64,000 nt of DNA from Eustoma russellianum (taxonomy: Eukaryota > Streptophyta > Magnoliopsida > Gentianales > Gentianaceae): positions 26,391,258-26,455,257 of the forward strand of contig AP025057.1 in NCBI GenBank assembly GCA_036186865.1, in the 5' to 3' direction. Made by a program: the position numbers and the translations under genes. Numbering within the stretch: position 1 is the stretch's first letter; every line of letters begins with the position of its first letter. The notes below the pieces were generated by a model. That model was given only the letters and a program-made list of their open reading frames with translations. It did no database searches and was not told the DNA's origin. Shown here piece after piece: positions 12,403-25,070 of this stretch.

Positions 12403-13844
12403 TTATCATTCTTATTTTATTAAGGAAAATCAAAGTTTATTTTGAAAATGTTGAAAGTAGACACGGCTACTAAGAAGGTTTGAGCTGAATTTTTTAGTTT
12501 GAATTCTTCAAACATCCACAACCCTATTATCTTGCCAAAGAGTTGAAGATGATGGAGTTGTTATGGTCATATTATCTTCACATTTTCAAGATAATTCCAA
12601 GTCATCTTTTGGAGCTTAAATTTGGCTAACAAGGTGATGCCAATGTAGACCAATTATGTTGTCTCATTTTGCCAAGTGTACAAAGGCCAACTAATGATGA
12701 GAATACATTTGGACTTGATGATGAAGATGGTGACACATTGAAAATCTTATCTGTAAGGCTCAATTTACACTATAAATAGAGACAAAGGTGAAGGAGATGA
12801 AACACACTTGAAGCTCACAAGCATTTGTTGAATTGTCTAGCTATCATCTTTTTTTTGTTGTTGTTGTTCTTGTTTCATTCTTGTAGCAAAGGTGTTCTTG
12901 TTGTTTTTGTTGTGCTACAAGCCTCTTGAGCTTCATTTGTAAGATTGATCAGCCATCTTTATAAGGCTACATCAATAGGTGGTAGAGGTGTTGCAACTAA
13001 GTGTTGCTTAGAAGGTGATTATCCAAGTCTTGAATAGGGTTGGTATAACCCAAGATCAAGCTTGGTTCTTGTTGTAATGATTCATTTGATAGTGAAATCC
13101 AAGGAAAGGTGTTCTTGGGACTGGAGTAGGTCACATTGACCGAACCAGATAAATTCTCGGTGTTCTTGTCTTGTTTCTTCTTATTTCTGTTTTCTCGCCT
13201 GTTTTTACTGCAGATTTCACACAACTTCTCACATTTTGAAAAAATAGCTAAACTTTTTCAAAATTCGTGATTTTTGGTGGAGTTACTCTACTGTTAGCTT
13301 TCATTTGCAACAAGAATCATTGATTTGAGCAAGGGAAAGTTAGTCTTTCAGTCTTTGCAAGATAACTGCTCCAATCTGGCTGCAATCTGACCAGTTTTGA
13401 GAAAACTTAAATTCTATATTTATCAAGAATTGTTTAAGGTCAGGGCCTTTAGCAAACTTCATCTAAATCCTAAGGAGTGTTTTGATATAAAGATCAACCT
13501 TTTTGGTTGAGTATTCAAAGAGAAACACGTTTTGCAAAATCAGCAACATTCTGTCCATTCTGTCCAGATTGACCATCTGAATCTTTTTATTTGTTTGAAG
13601 GTCAAACGATCTTATTTTTGTCTGATTTTTGGACAGAGTCTTGTTAACTCATTGTTCAATTCTGGAAAGTTTCATAATTTTTGGAGTTGAGTACAATTAT
13701 TTTTGAATTTTTCAAAAACGGGTTCTGAATCTGAGGCAGTTTCAGATTCTGTTTTCAAAGGGGTTTTATCAAGGGTTAGTGTAATTTCCGCTAACCACTA
13801 TTCACCCCCTCTAGTGGTGTTTATTGCAGGTGCACGGTCCAACA
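12403..13844 (+). repeat. Element A 5' LTR, part 2
   Basis: Resumes A's LTR after insertion B (TTATC, then AAGGAAAATCAAAG as at 23629) and ends GGTCCAACA at 13844. It carries a TATA box at 12771-12778. Confidence 0.94.
12771..12778 (+). promoter_or_regulatory. LTR TATA box (A 5' LTR)
   Basis: TATAAATA in ACACTATAAATAGAG. The presumed transcription start lies some 30 bp downstream, so most of the LTR before it would be U3. Confidence 0.7.
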
Positions 13845-13846
13845 AT

Positions 13847-13860
13847 TGGTATCAGAGCCA
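13847..13860 (+). other. Primer binding site of A (tRNA-Met)
   Basis: TGGTATCAGAGCCA, two bases after the 5' LTR end. Confidence 0.95.
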
Positions 13861-13967
13861 GACCAACACCACTCAAAAGAAGCAAGATTCAACACCATAC
13901 GAACAATACAAGGCCAAGAAACAACAATTCATTATATACTGCTTGTCTCAAATCCAATGTACATACA

Positions 13968-15480
13968 ATGGCTATTGTTTCTCACAAAGTGAGTTGGAAG
14001 GTATGTCTACACAACGCCCTCCTCTTTTTGATGGCAATAATTTTGTTCATTGGAAACTAAGAATGAGGCTATTCTTAATGGCTATAGACATCGATTTATG
14101 GTCTATAGTTGAAGATGGTACATTCCAATGAAAGTTGTACAATTAGTGGAGTCACACAGGAGTTGAAAAGTATAAAAGTGAATGGTCATCGGAAGATAAA
14201 AAAAATGTCCATGAATGCTAAAGCTATGCAATTACTTTTGAATGGACTTACAACTTCTGAAGCAGATATGTCAAATTGCACAAGCGTACACGTTGTATTA
14301 AAGCATGAAGGTACTAGTGGTGTTAAAGAGTGAGAAATAAACATGCTTATGACTGAATTAGAGACTTTCAAAATGTTACCGAACGAACGAATCCATAACA
14401 TCTATGGATTTGAGGATTACTAATATTTTCAATGCCCTTGAAGCTTTAGGGAAGTCATTTTCGAACAATGAAAAGGTTCAAAAGGTGCTACGAAGCCTTC
14501 CTGCTGAATGGGATCCAAAGGTGACTGCAATCGAGGAGACAAAGTCAATCACCAAGATGGATGAATTGATCGGGTCTCTTAAAGTCTATGAGGTAAAATA
14601 AACCAACGGAAGTCCGAGTCATTAAATCATCAAGTAAGTCTATAGCTTTCAAAACAACTGAAACACATACAAATAATGATGACGTAATAGTGATACTGAA
14701 TTAGATGATGACTTGATATTAATAGCAAGAAAACTTAGAAGTTTTTCAAACGTCCTAATAGGAATAGACAACGTTCTTCTTCTCTTCTTCTTCTTCTCAA
14801 CCTAGGAAAATAACACAAACAAATGGTATAATAAAGAATTAAAGTGTTATGAATGCGGTCAAAAAGGACATATTTCATACGATTGTCCCACGAAGAAATA
14901 ATAATAACAACAATAATAAACAAGCCAAGGACAAGGAGGCACAAATGACAAAGACAAAGGAGTCTAAGGCAAGGAAAGGGAAACGAGCAATGAAGGTGAG
15001 CACATGGAGCGACTCATCCGACTCAGATCCAAAACTGAGGAAGCTCAAGTCTGCTTCGTATCCAACGAGGTATGTTCTTTATCTGATAGTGATTCTGATA
15101 GTGACATGACATTTGATGAAATGTATGAAGAGTTCTTAAGAATGCATGCTCACTGTAAGAGGCTCTCTAAAGAAAAGAAGAAACTAATTGAAGAAAATAA
15201 CAAGTTGAAGACGTCCAACTTGGAATTTTCTGATCAATTAGAATCTCTTAAACAAGAGTCTCTAATACTCTTGATTCTTTAGAGAATAAAATTGAATCAT
15301 ATAGGAAAGATGAACAAAAGTTAAAAAGGAAAAATATGTTAAAGTCCAAGTTAGTTGTGAACATGAATAGTACAACTTAAGTCTCTAAACTTAACTTAGA
15401 AAAAATGTTCAATTTAAGTCGGGTGTAATATGTTAGATACACTAATCTCATCACAAAAGTATGGAAATGATAAAACCGGC
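13968..15480 (+). pseudogene. Element A gag
   Basis: Gag packages the element RNA. The start codon at 13968 (MAIVSHK) matches B. A one-base loss near 13988 shifts the frame into the MSTQRPPLFDGNNF block (from about 14003). 14404-14601 is the Gag core (MDLRITNIFNALEAL). The zinc knuckle CYECGQKGHISYDC is near 14847-14888 with all four ligands. 15004-15282 holds the Asp/Ser-rich and coiled-coil region. Multiple indels and an early stop follow, so it is not translatable as one protein. Confidence 0.85.
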
Positions 15481-16300
15481 TTAGGCTATAAAGAAGAAGA
15501 TGACAAAGTAGGTAGAAAGACTAAGTTTGTATCTCAACTACTAAACAACCTTATAAAGATATAAAACAACTTTGCCTGCTAAATCTTTTTCTCCTCTTCT
15601 TCTTTATTCTAAGGCAAAAATGCAACATGCACCCATAAAACACACACATAAACATACATCTAGGCCAAACTTTGCATCTAGACAACCTAGAAATTATGCC
15701 TATATGTATACAAATGCAACTATAATAATAAAATGCATCCAACTTATTATGAACCTAAGTATAGGCAACACTCTTATAAGTCTTATAGAAATGCCTATGA
15801 ACACACTTATATAGCGCCATTCAAGAAACAAAATCGCATGCCTTATACACATTATAAAAATCGGCCATCATATAATGATTATCAACCATGGCGCAACATG
15901 TATAACAATGCATCTTCACTATGTGGAATGATCATCATATCTAATTCTTCTTATTTTACAATTATAACATGCTAAAAATGTGCCTAAAAGGTATGTTCAA
16001 GTTTGGATACCTAAGGGATATCTAAACAAGAATAGTACCCCTAACATTCAAGGACCCAAATAAAGGGTACCTAAAACTTTGTCTCCATTGTAGGAAAAAT
16101 AAGGAATGCAAGAAGAGGCAAAGTCAAAGAATCTAAAACCAAATGGTTTTTAGATAGTGGATGTTCGAGGCATATGGGGAACCCCAAACTATTCATCGAA
16201 TTGGAACATATCAAGAATAGGGAAAAGTAACATTCGGTGACAACAACAAAGGACAAGTTGTTGGAAAAGGAACAATCGGGGACTAACACATTTCAAATAC
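15481..16300 (+). pseudogene. Element A linker and aspartic protease remnant
   Basis: A Tyr/Asn-rich linker (15572-15975, broken) precedes the protease signature DSGCSRHM at 16153-16176, preceded by KTKWFL. The surrounding frame has indels. Confidence 0.8.
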
Positions 16301-17310
16301 GAAATGTGTTGTTAGTAAGCAATCTTCTTATAATTTACTTAGTATTTCTCAACTTATAGATTGTGGTTATAATGTCTCTTTTCTTCCCAATTCTTGTGAT
16401 ATAATAAATGAAAAAGGAGAAACGTTTTAAAAGGAAATAGAGATGGTAAATTTATACTCTTACCTTAGATAACATGTTAGATGCTAAGGTTAAGTGTCTA
16501 ATATCACATGACTTAGATGTGAATTTATGGCAAGAAGATTAGGCCATATAGGAATTTCAACCATTAAAAATTGTCTAAGAAGAATTTAATTAGAGGAATG
16601 CCTAAGTTAGACTTAGATAATTTTCAAATGTGTGAAACATGTATTAAAAAACACATTAAAGAAACATTAAAACCGAAACATGAAGTGAGTACTAGTCATG
16701 TACTAGAATTGCTTCACTTAGACTTATTTGGTCCAAGTAGGACAAGAAGTCTAGGTGGACACTACTATGTGTGTCATAGTAGATAATTACTCACGCTACA
16801 CATGGACATTGTTCTTAACACACAAAGACAATGCTCCATTAGCAATTGAAACCCTTATTAAGCAACTTGAAAACATTTATGAAGAAAATGTTAAAAGGAT
16901 TAGAAGTGATAGAGGTGGAGAATTTAAAAACAAAGACGTAATCAAATTTTGCGAACTATATGGAATTAAACATGAATTCTCACCACCTAGAACACCACAA
17001 CTCAATGGAGTTGTTGAACGTAAAAATAGAACAATTCAAGAAGTTGCTAGGACAATGCTTTGTGAAAATAAATTACCTAAATATTTATGGGCTGAAGCTG
17101 TTAGTTGTGCATGCTATATTATAAATAGGCTTACTATTAGAAAGAAATTAAATAAAACGCCTTATGAATTGCTAAACAATAGACAACCTAAGATAGATTA
17201 TCTTAAAGTATTTGGATGTAAATGTTTTGTGCTGAACACTAAGGATAATCTAGATAAATTTGAACAAAAGTCTATTGAATGCATATTTTGGGTATTCAAC
17301 TAACTCAAGA
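16301..17310 (+). pseudogene. Element A GAG-pre-integrase and integrase
   Basis: 16571-16786 covers the end of the zinc-binding part (CETCIKKHIKE) and the first catalytic Asp block (LLHLDLFGPSRTRSLGG). 16755-17303 continues with RIRSDRGGEF and PQLNGVVERKNRT, giving the D,D,E triad, then KYLWAEAVSCACYIINR and the C-terminal VFGCKCFVLN. Frameshifts lie near 16775 and 16540. It encodes the integrase expected immediately upstream of RT in Copia. Confidence 0.9.
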
Positions 17311-18600
17311 GCATATAGGTGTTATAATCCTGCATCTAGAAAAATAATTGAATCCATACATGTAAATTCAATGAAAATGCATGCTTTGAAGTTAGTGATA
17401 AACATCAACATAAACAAGAAACAATGTTGAAAATATGTTTGATGATGATGTATTACTTGAGCCTGTACTTGATCATCTAGAACCAACTCCCCCTGAACAA
17501 GACATGCATGAACCCTTAGATGAAATAAATGAAGAGACTTGCAATTGGAAGATAATACAACTAATGATCCAATTACATATGATAATGTTCACACTAATGA
17601 AACATTTGAACAAGATGGGTGAACCTAGTCAATCTAGGAATTGGTGGCATCCTAGAGAACTAATCATTGGGGATCCAAGTGTTGGGGTTAGAACACGTAG
17701 AAATATAAGTCAACTTGAAGGACATAGCTTAGTCTCACACATAGAACCTAAGAATGTAAGGAAGCCTTAGGTGATATCTTGGATAGATGCTATGCATGAG
17801 GAATTAACAATTCACAAGGAACAACGTGTGGGACTAGTACCTAAACCTGAAGACAAGTCTATAATAGGAACTAAATGGGTCTTTAGGAATAAAATGGACG
17901 AACAAGGAAATTTACAAGAATAAGGCTAGGTAGTCGCACAAGGTTATAATCAACAAGAAGTATAGATTATGAAAAACCTTTGCACCCGTTGCACGACTAG
18001 AAGCAATTAGATTGTTACTTGCGATTGCAAGTCTAAGCATTAAACTCTTCCAAATGGATGTCAAGAGTGCATTCTTGAATGGATACATCCAAGAAGAGGT
18101 GTTTGTCAAACAACCCCCTGGATTCGAAGATCCAAAGAATTAACCATGTTTACAAGCTTAAGAAAGCTTATATGTTTGAAACAAGCTCCAAAGCTTGGTA
18201 TGATAGATTTGCAAACTTTCTTATTGCAAATAATTATCAAAGGGGAACCATAGACACACATTATTCCTAAGAAGAAAAGATAATGATTTGTTAATAGTTC
18301 AAATATATGTAGACGATATTATTTTTGGTTCAACTAACCCTACCTTAGTAAAAGGCTTTGAAGAATGTATTAAGTCAGAATTTGAAATGTCAATGGTAGG
18401 AGAGTTGAATTATTTCTTAGGACTACAAATCAAACAAACCCCTCAATGAATTCACATTAGCCAACTTAAGTATGTCAATGATATGATTAAGAAGTTTGGC
18501 TTTGAAGAGTTGAAACCTACAACTACCCCCATGAGTGTTAGCACCAAACTTGATAAGGATGAAAATGGTAAACCTTTTGATGACACACTTTATAGGTGTA
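17311..18600 (+). pseudogene. Element A reverse transcriptase
   Basis: RT copies element RNA into cDNA. Recognisable pieces: the linker with DDVLLEPVLDHLEP (17435 on), ARLEAIRLLLAIAS-like and FQMDVKSAFLNGYIQEEVF near 17990-18105, AWYDRFANFL near 18200, and the catalytic YVDDIIFGST at about 18305-18335. At 18445 CAATGA gives an in-frame stop before IHISQLKYVNDMIKK. Four or more frameshifts. Confidence 0.88.
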
Positions 18601-18954
18601 TGATTGGCTCATTGTTATACTTAACTGCATCAAGACCTGACATCATGTTTAGTGTGTGTATGTGTGCTAGGTTTCAATTTTGTCCTAAGGAATCACATTA
18701 CAATACAGTGAAAAAGATCTTTAGATATCTTAAGTATACACCTCACTTAGGACTGTGGTATGATAGAAACGCTAAGTTGGAATTACACGCATATAGTGAT
18801 GCTGATTATGGTGGTTGCAAGTTAGATAGAAAATCCACTAGCGGTACTTGTCAATTCATAGGAACCAATTTGATCTCTTGGTTTTCTAAAAAGCAAGCTA
18901 GTGTAGCACTTTCTACCACCGAAGCCGAGTATATTGCTTTGAGTTTGTGTACTA
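18483..18954 (+). pseudogene. Element A RT C terminus and RNase H, part 1
   Basis: Open from 18483 with MSVSTKLDKDENGKPFDD, MIGSLLYLTASRPDIMF, AYSDADYGGCKLDRKSTSG and ALSTTEAEYIALSLCT. It is then cut by solo LTR C at 18955; the host-side duplication TACTA is 18950-18954. It is uninterrupted up to the insertion and resumes in frame at 21726, so C may have been what first broke this domain. Confidence 0.92.
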
Positions 18955-19059
18955 TGTTGAGAAATATGTTTGGATAATTTTCAAAGTCATGATTTTAAGT
19001 GATGAATACTTAAAATGTCACACATGGTGTTATATGTGATTAAAAGTTGAATAAGTTGA

Positions 19060-19320
19060 ACAAGTTGACATCGATCTCTCAGGTTGTTGCACATCGATCG
19101 ATCTATGTACATAGATCTCTCACATCAATCGATCTATGTAAGGCAGAAAAGTTTAAGACCTTTCTGTAAGACATCGATCTCTAAACCTGAGACACATCGA
19201 TCGATCAATGTATATCAAACTCTCACTTCGATCGATCGATGTAGGTCAGAGACAAACCTGAACCTTTATGTGAGACATCGATCTATGAAGCTGAGGCACT
19301 TCGATCGATCGATGTCTAGG
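19060..19320. repeat. ATCGAT palindrome array in solo LTR C
   Basis: Full palindromes near 19090, 19122, 19195, 19228 and 19302 (for example ACATCGATCGATC and TTCGATCGATCGATGT) alternate with half-sites GACATCGATCTCT, spaced roughly 30-45 bp. Confidence 0.88.
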
Positions 19321-20628
19321 ATTTTTAGAAATAATTTTCTAAAATGTGTTAAAATGATTGTTTTCTTTTGTATATGAATTATACATGTTCATTATGTGAT
19401 TATTATGTGTTTTTGGTGATTATTATTGTCTTGTGACTAACGCCTTGGAAGTTTCTACAACTTACCAAAAAAGGCAAAATTGGTATTTTGAGTTTTGTAG
19501 GAACTTCATATGGTGGAAATATGTCAAGTACATATTCTTATCTTATAGTTATCATGAAAAAGGTGATATCATGAGTATTTATGACCTTCGGGGTCAAATC
19601 TGGAGTTTTCTCACACCAGGGGTATTTTGGTCATTTTACCCCAAGGGTATTTTTGGTATTTTCACTCAAGGAATCTCTTCAGCATATTATTATCTTCATT
19701 CTGGAGCTGTGTTATTATTATTTTGAAGATAATATGGTGATCTTATATCTTTCTCTCTCAACCGATGATATTATTGACCATAACTGGATATGTGACGATT
19801 TGAGATGTCACATTCTACTTTTTCTTGAAGACCATCTTATATGTGTTATAAGAGGATATTTATCATCATTATTCAGATATATTAAAGGTGTCAAAGGTGT
19901 GGAAATGATCTCAACATATAAGAAAAAATATTGGAGAATTTCGGTGTTACACGTTGACATAATCTTGTCAATTTTGTTATCTATTTATTTCTTCTTCAAA
20001 AATTTGAGTTGCTACACATATTGGTATGTCCAAAAACGTGATTAATCAGGTGGACATGATGTGGTATTCATTTTATGAGTTGGAGACAAGTGGACCAACC
20101 AAAAAGGAGCTAGTTGGCAAAATTGCCAACATGGAAATTTCAAAAATATACCCAACGGCTATAGACCTTTCTTGGGTATTTTCAGCAGATTTTTTGAAGT
20201 CAAATGGAGCTCTCACATGTCCTATTATGGTGCTTGAATTTGGGATAATTTGGTGGTATTACCCTTTCTTATTTCATTAAAGAAAATCAAAATATTTTTT
20301 TTTGAAAAGTGGCAAGTAGCTAACGGCTACTATTGTTTTTGAAGCTGAATTTTGAAGTTTAAAATGGTCAAGCTCACATGCCTATTATCTTGCCAAAAAG
20401 TTGAGAAGATGATGGAGTTGTTGTGGTGATATTATCTTCACATTTTCAAGATAATTCCAAGACATTCCAAGGTGTTAAATTTTCGGCCAAGGTGACATCC
20501 AAGGTGGACCAATCATGTTGTTTTATTTTGCCAAGTGTACAAGGGCAACCAATGATAAGAAGTCATTTGGAATTGATAATGAAGATGGTGACACATGTGC
20601 ATTCTTATCTTCATGACTCAAATCACAC

Positions 20629-20636
20629 TATAAATA
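20629..20636 (+). promoter_or_regulatory. LTR TATA box (solo LTR C)
   Basis: TATAAATA. A solo LTR like this can in principle still start transcription into flanking DNA. Confidence 0.65.
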
Positions 20637-21720
20637 GAGGCAATTGTGAAGAAGATGAAACACACTTGAAGCTCACAAGCATTTGTTGAATTGTCTACCT
20701 TTCATCTCCATCTTCTTGTTGTTATTGTTTTATTAATTGTAGCAAAGGTGTTCTTGTTGTATTGTGGTAAGCTATAAGCCTCTTGAGCTTCATTTGTAAG
20801 ATTGATTAGCCATCTTTATAACGCTACATCAATAGGTGTTAGAGGAGTTGCAACTAAGTGTTGCTTAGAAGGTGATTATCCAAGTCTTGAGTAGGGTTGG
20901 TGTATAACCCAAGGATCAAGCTTGGCTCTTGTTGTAAGGTGTTCATTTCATAGTAAAATCCAAGGAAAGGTGTTCCTTGGGACTGGATTAGGTCACATTG
21001 ACCGAACCAGGATAAATCCTCGGTGTTCTTCTCTTGTTTCTTTATTTCTGTTTTTGCCCGTTTTTGACTGCAGTTTTCACACAACTTCTCACAATTTGAA
21101 AAAATAGCTAAACATTTTCAAAATTCATGATTTTTGGTAAAGTTATACTTCAGACTGTTAGATTTCTTTTGCAATAAGAATCGCTTGATTTGAGCAAGGA
21201 AAAGTTAGTCTTTCGGTCGTTGCAAGATAACTGCTCCAATCTGGCTGCAATCTGACCAGTTTTGAGAAAACTTGAATTATGTATTTTTCAAGAATTGTTT
21301 AAGGTCAGGGACTTTTGCAAACTTCATCTACACATCCTAAGGAGTGTTTTGATATAAAGATCAACATTTTTGGTTAAGTATTCAAAGAGAAACACGTTTT
21401 GCAAAATCAGCAACATTCTGTCCAATTCTGTCTAGATTGACCATCTTTTTTTTTATTTGTTTGAAGGGTCAAAAGATGTTATTTTTGTCTGATTTTTGGA
21501 AAGAGTCTTGTTAACTCATTGAATTTCTATTTTGCAAAGTTTCATAATTCTTGGAGTTGTGTACAATTATTTGTGAATTTTTTTAAAAACGGGTTTTGAA
21601 TATGAGGTGGTCTCAGATTCTGTTTTCAAAGGGGATTTTAACAAAGGGTTGTAGTGTAATTTCCGCTAACCACTATTCACCTCCCTCTAGTGGTGTTTAT
21701 TGCAGGTGCACGGTCCAACA

Positions 21721-22030
21721 TACTACCCAAATACTTTGGCTTAAACAGCAACTTAGTGATTTTGGCAATAAAATGAATAAGATTCCAATTTTCTACGATA
21801 GCACAAGTGCGATCAATCTGTCACAGAATCCGGTGCTTCATTCTAAGGCCAAACACATTGAGGTGCGATACCACTTTCTTCGCGGTCATGTTCAAAATGA
21901 GGATATAGTCATAAACCATATAAGAACTGATCACCAAATCGCTGATATCTTTACCAAACCCCTTAATCAAGCCGCGTTTGAAAACTTACGAGCCAAGTTA
22001 GGTATGATGATTTATGATACCATTGTATAG
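21721..22030 (+). pseudogene. Element A RNase H, part 2
   Basis: Continues the domain after C: TTQILWLKQQLSDFG, FYDSTSAINLSQNPVLHSKAK, HIEVRYHFLRGHV and ADIFTKPLNQA, ending at a stop at 22028-22030. Its first five bases are the right copy of the TACTA target duplication. Confidence 0.92.
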
Positions 22031-22345
22031 TTCTATCTTTTGAATGATTTGCAAAATAAAGGGGGAGATAGAATAAGAACAAGATTTTAGTTGGTAAGTC
22101 ATGATTTGGTAGTCATGATTTATGATTTTAGTTTGTAAGTCATGATTTGGTAGTCATGATTTTATGATAAGTTTCAATTGGTATAAGTTGATTATAGGTT
22201 AAGGGGGAGAGTATAAGTTGAGGGGGAGCATAACTATTTAAAATTTTGTTGAAAACAAAGTTTGAAAACAATTGGTAGGATTTATGATGTTAAACAATTC
22301 GTTATGAGTTGTGACATTAAAATCATGTTAAGTTATTTTGAAAAT
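22031..22345 (+). other. A 3' untranslated internal region
   Basis: Noncoding, with GGGGGAGA-type purine runs at 22061, 22202 and 22220 and a repeated AGTCATGATTT motif. No env-like frame. Confidence 0.7.
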
Positions 22346-22356
22346 AAAGGGGAGAA
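22346..22356 (+). other. Polypurine tract of A
   Basis: AAAGGGGAGAA immediately before the 3' LTR. Confidence 0.92.
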
Positions 22357-22496
22357 TGTTGAGAAATATATTTGGATAATTTTCAAAGTCATGATTTTAA
22401 GTGGTGAATACTTAGAAATGTCATATATGGTGTTTATAAGTGATTAAAGGATGAAAAAGTGAAGAAACATGACGTGGATCTCTCAAGCAGAGACAC

Positions 22497-22670
22497 ATGG
22501 ATCGATCGATGTACGTCAGCCCCTCACGTGGATCGATCCATGTTGGACTGAGAAGAACCAAAACTTACTGTGAGACGTCGATCTCTCGCGTGGATCGATC
22601 GACGTACGTCAGTCCCTCACATGGATCGATCGACGTACGTCAGCCCCTCACATGGATCGATCCACGTCTC
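22497..22670. repeat. Palindrome array in A 3' LTR
   Basis: Variants ACATGGATCGATCGATGTAC, ACGTGGATCGATCCATGT, GTGGATCGATCGACGTAC, ACATGGATCGATCGACGTAC and ACATGGATCGATCCACGT, separated by GTCAGCCCCTC-type spacers. Confidence 0.88.
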
Positions 22671-23979
22671 ACAGAATGTTTAGGGTTTTTAGAAATATTT
22701 TTCTAAAATATGTTAAAATGGTTGTTTTCATTTGTATATGATTTATACATGCTCATTATGTGAATCTTATGTGATTTTGATGATTTTAAATGTACTGTGA
22801 CTAACGTGCCTTGGAAGTTTCTACAACTTACCAAAAGGGCAAAATTGGTATTTTGAGTTTTGTAGGAACATCACATGGTGAAAATATTTTAAGAATGTAT
22901 TCTTATACTATTTATCATGACAAATGTGATATCATGATTATTTCTGACCCTCCGGGTCATTTCTGGAGTTTTCATATACTAGGGGTATTTTGGTCATTTC
23001 ACCTTCGAGGGTATTTTTGGTATTTTCAATCAAAAATCTCTTGAGCATATTATTATCTTCATTCTGGAGCTGAGTTATTATCAATTTGAAGATAATATGG
23101 TGATTCTTTATCTTTCTCTCACATGATGATATTATTGACTATAGCTGGATATGTGACGATTAGAGATGTCACATTCTATTTTTTCTTGAAGACCCTCTTA
23201 TATATGTTATAAGAGAACATTTATCATCATGATTCAGAGATAATAAAGGTGTCAAAGGTGTGGAAATGTTCATGACATAAGAAGAAATATTAGGAATTCG
23301 GTCGGTGTTACACGTTGACATAATCTTGTCAACTATTATCTATTAATTTCTTCTTCAAAAATCTGAGTTGCTACACATATATGTATGCTTAAAAACGTGC
23401 ATATACAGTTGGATATGAGGTGGTATTCATTTTATGAGCTGGTGACAAGTGGACAAATCTAAAAGGAGCTAGTTGGCAATTCGATTTTTCAAATGTAGCC
23501 AAACGGCTACTTGATATTCTTGAGTATTTTCAGCAGATTTTTGAAGTCAAATGAAGACTTCACATGTTCTATTATTGTGCTTGAAGTTGGGGATATTTTG
23601 GTGGTATTATCCTTTCTTATTTTTATTAAGGAAAATCAAAGTTTATTTTGAAAATGTTGAAAGTAGCCAACAGCTACTAAGAAGGTTTGGAGCTGAATTT
23701 TTAAGTTTGAATTCTTCAAACATCCACATGCCTATTATCTTGCCAAAGAGTTGAGAAGATGATGGAGTTGTTATGGTCATATTATCTTCATATTTTAAGA
23801 TAATTACAAGTCATCTTTTGGAGCTTAAATTCGGCCAACAAGGTGATGCCAAGGTAGACCAATTATGTTGTCTCCTTTTGCCAAGTGTACAAAGGCCAAC
23901 CAATGATGAGAAGATATTTGGATATGATGATGAAGATGGTGACACATTGGAAATCTTATCTTTAAGGCTCAATTTACAC

Positions 23980-23987
23980 TATAAATA
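23980..23987 (+). promoter_or_regulatory. LTR TATA box (A 3' LTR)
   Basis: TATAAATA in ACACTATAAATAGAGG. Confidence 0.65.
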
Positions 23988-25070
23988 GAGGCAATGGTGA
24001 AGGAGATGAAATACACTTGAAGCTCACAAGCATTTGTTGAATTGTCTAGCTATCATCTTCTTGTTGTTGTTCTTGTTCCATTCTTTGTAGCAAAGGTGTT
24101 CTTGTTGTTTTTGTTGTGCTACAAGCCTCTTGAGCTTCGTTGTAAGATTGATTAGCCGTCTTTATAAGGCTACATTAATAGGCGGTAGAGGTGTTGCAAC
24201 TAAGTGTTGCTTAGAAGGTGATTATCCAAGTCTTGAATAGGGTTGGTATATAACCCAAGGATCAAGCTTGGTTCTTGTTGTAAGGTGATTCATTTGATAG
24301 TGAAATCCAAGGAAAGGTGTTCCTTGGGACTGGAGTAGGTCACATTGACCGAACCAAGATAATTCTCGGTGTTCTTGTCTTGTTTCATCATTTCTGTTTT
24401 CTGTCCGTTTTTACTGCAGATTTCACACAACTTCTCACGTTTTGAAAAAATAGCTAAACATTTTCAAAATTCGTGATTTTTGGTCGAGTTATACTTCAGA
24501 CTGTTAGCTTTTATTTGCAATAAGAATCACTTGATTTGAACAAGGAAAAGTTAGTCTTTCAGTCTTTGCAAAATAACTGCTCCAATCTGGCTGCAATCTG
24601 ACCAGTTTTGAAAAAACTTAAATTCTGTATTTATCAAGAATTTTTTAAGGTCAGGGCCTTTTGAAAACTTCATCTACACATCCTAAGGAGTGTTTTTCTA
24701 TAAATATCAACCTTTTTGGTTGAGTATTTAAAGAGAAACACATTTTGCAAAATCAGCAACATTCTGTCCGATTCTGTCCAGATTGACCATCTGAATCTTT
24801 TATTTTTTTGAAATGCCAAACAATCTTATTTTTGTCTGATTTTTGGACAGAGTCTTGTTAACTCATTGAAGTTCAATTCTGGAAAGTTTCATAATTTTTG
24901 GAATTGTGTACAATTATTTTTGAATTTTCCAAAACGGATTCTGAATCTGAGGCAGTTTCATATTATGTTTTCAAAAGGGTTTTTGATCAAGGGTACTAGT
25001 GTAATTTCCGCTAACCACTATTTACCCCCCTCCCCTCTAGTGGTGTTTATTGCAGGTGCACGGTCCAACA

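Larger units (their letters stand above)
18955..21720 (+). mobile_element. Solo LTR C (same Copia family) inside A's RNase H
   Basis: 2766 bp, TGTTGAGAAATATG...GGTCCAACA, flanked by perfect TACTA repeats (18950-18954 and 21721-21725). It has no internal region, so it is the product of LTR-LTR recombination of a full copy. It keeps a TATA box (20629-20636) and a clear palindrome array (19060-19320). Confidence 0.96.
2602..25070 (+). mobile_element. Copia (SIRE-like) LTR retrotransposon A, carrying nested B and C
   Basis: Starts TGTTGAGAAATATG and ends GGTCCAACA, flanked by ACATA (2597-2601 and 25071-25075). Order: 5' LTR (split by B), tRNA-Met primer site, gag, protease, integrase, RT, RNase H (split by solo LTR C), polypurine tract, 3' LTR. 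The integrase-before-RT order is that of Ty1/Copia; the motifs MIGSLLYLTASRPDIMF and YVDDIIFGS are SIRE/Maximus-like. About 10.5 kb remain once B and C are removed. Many frameshifts and stops make it inactive. Confidence 0.95.
22357..25070 (+). repeat. Element A 3' LTR
   Basis: 2714 bp. Contains an ATCGATC palindrome array at 22497-22670, a TATA box at 23980-23987 and the GTCCAACA end. It is the full-length reference for the deletion in A's 5' LTR. Confidence 0.95.
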
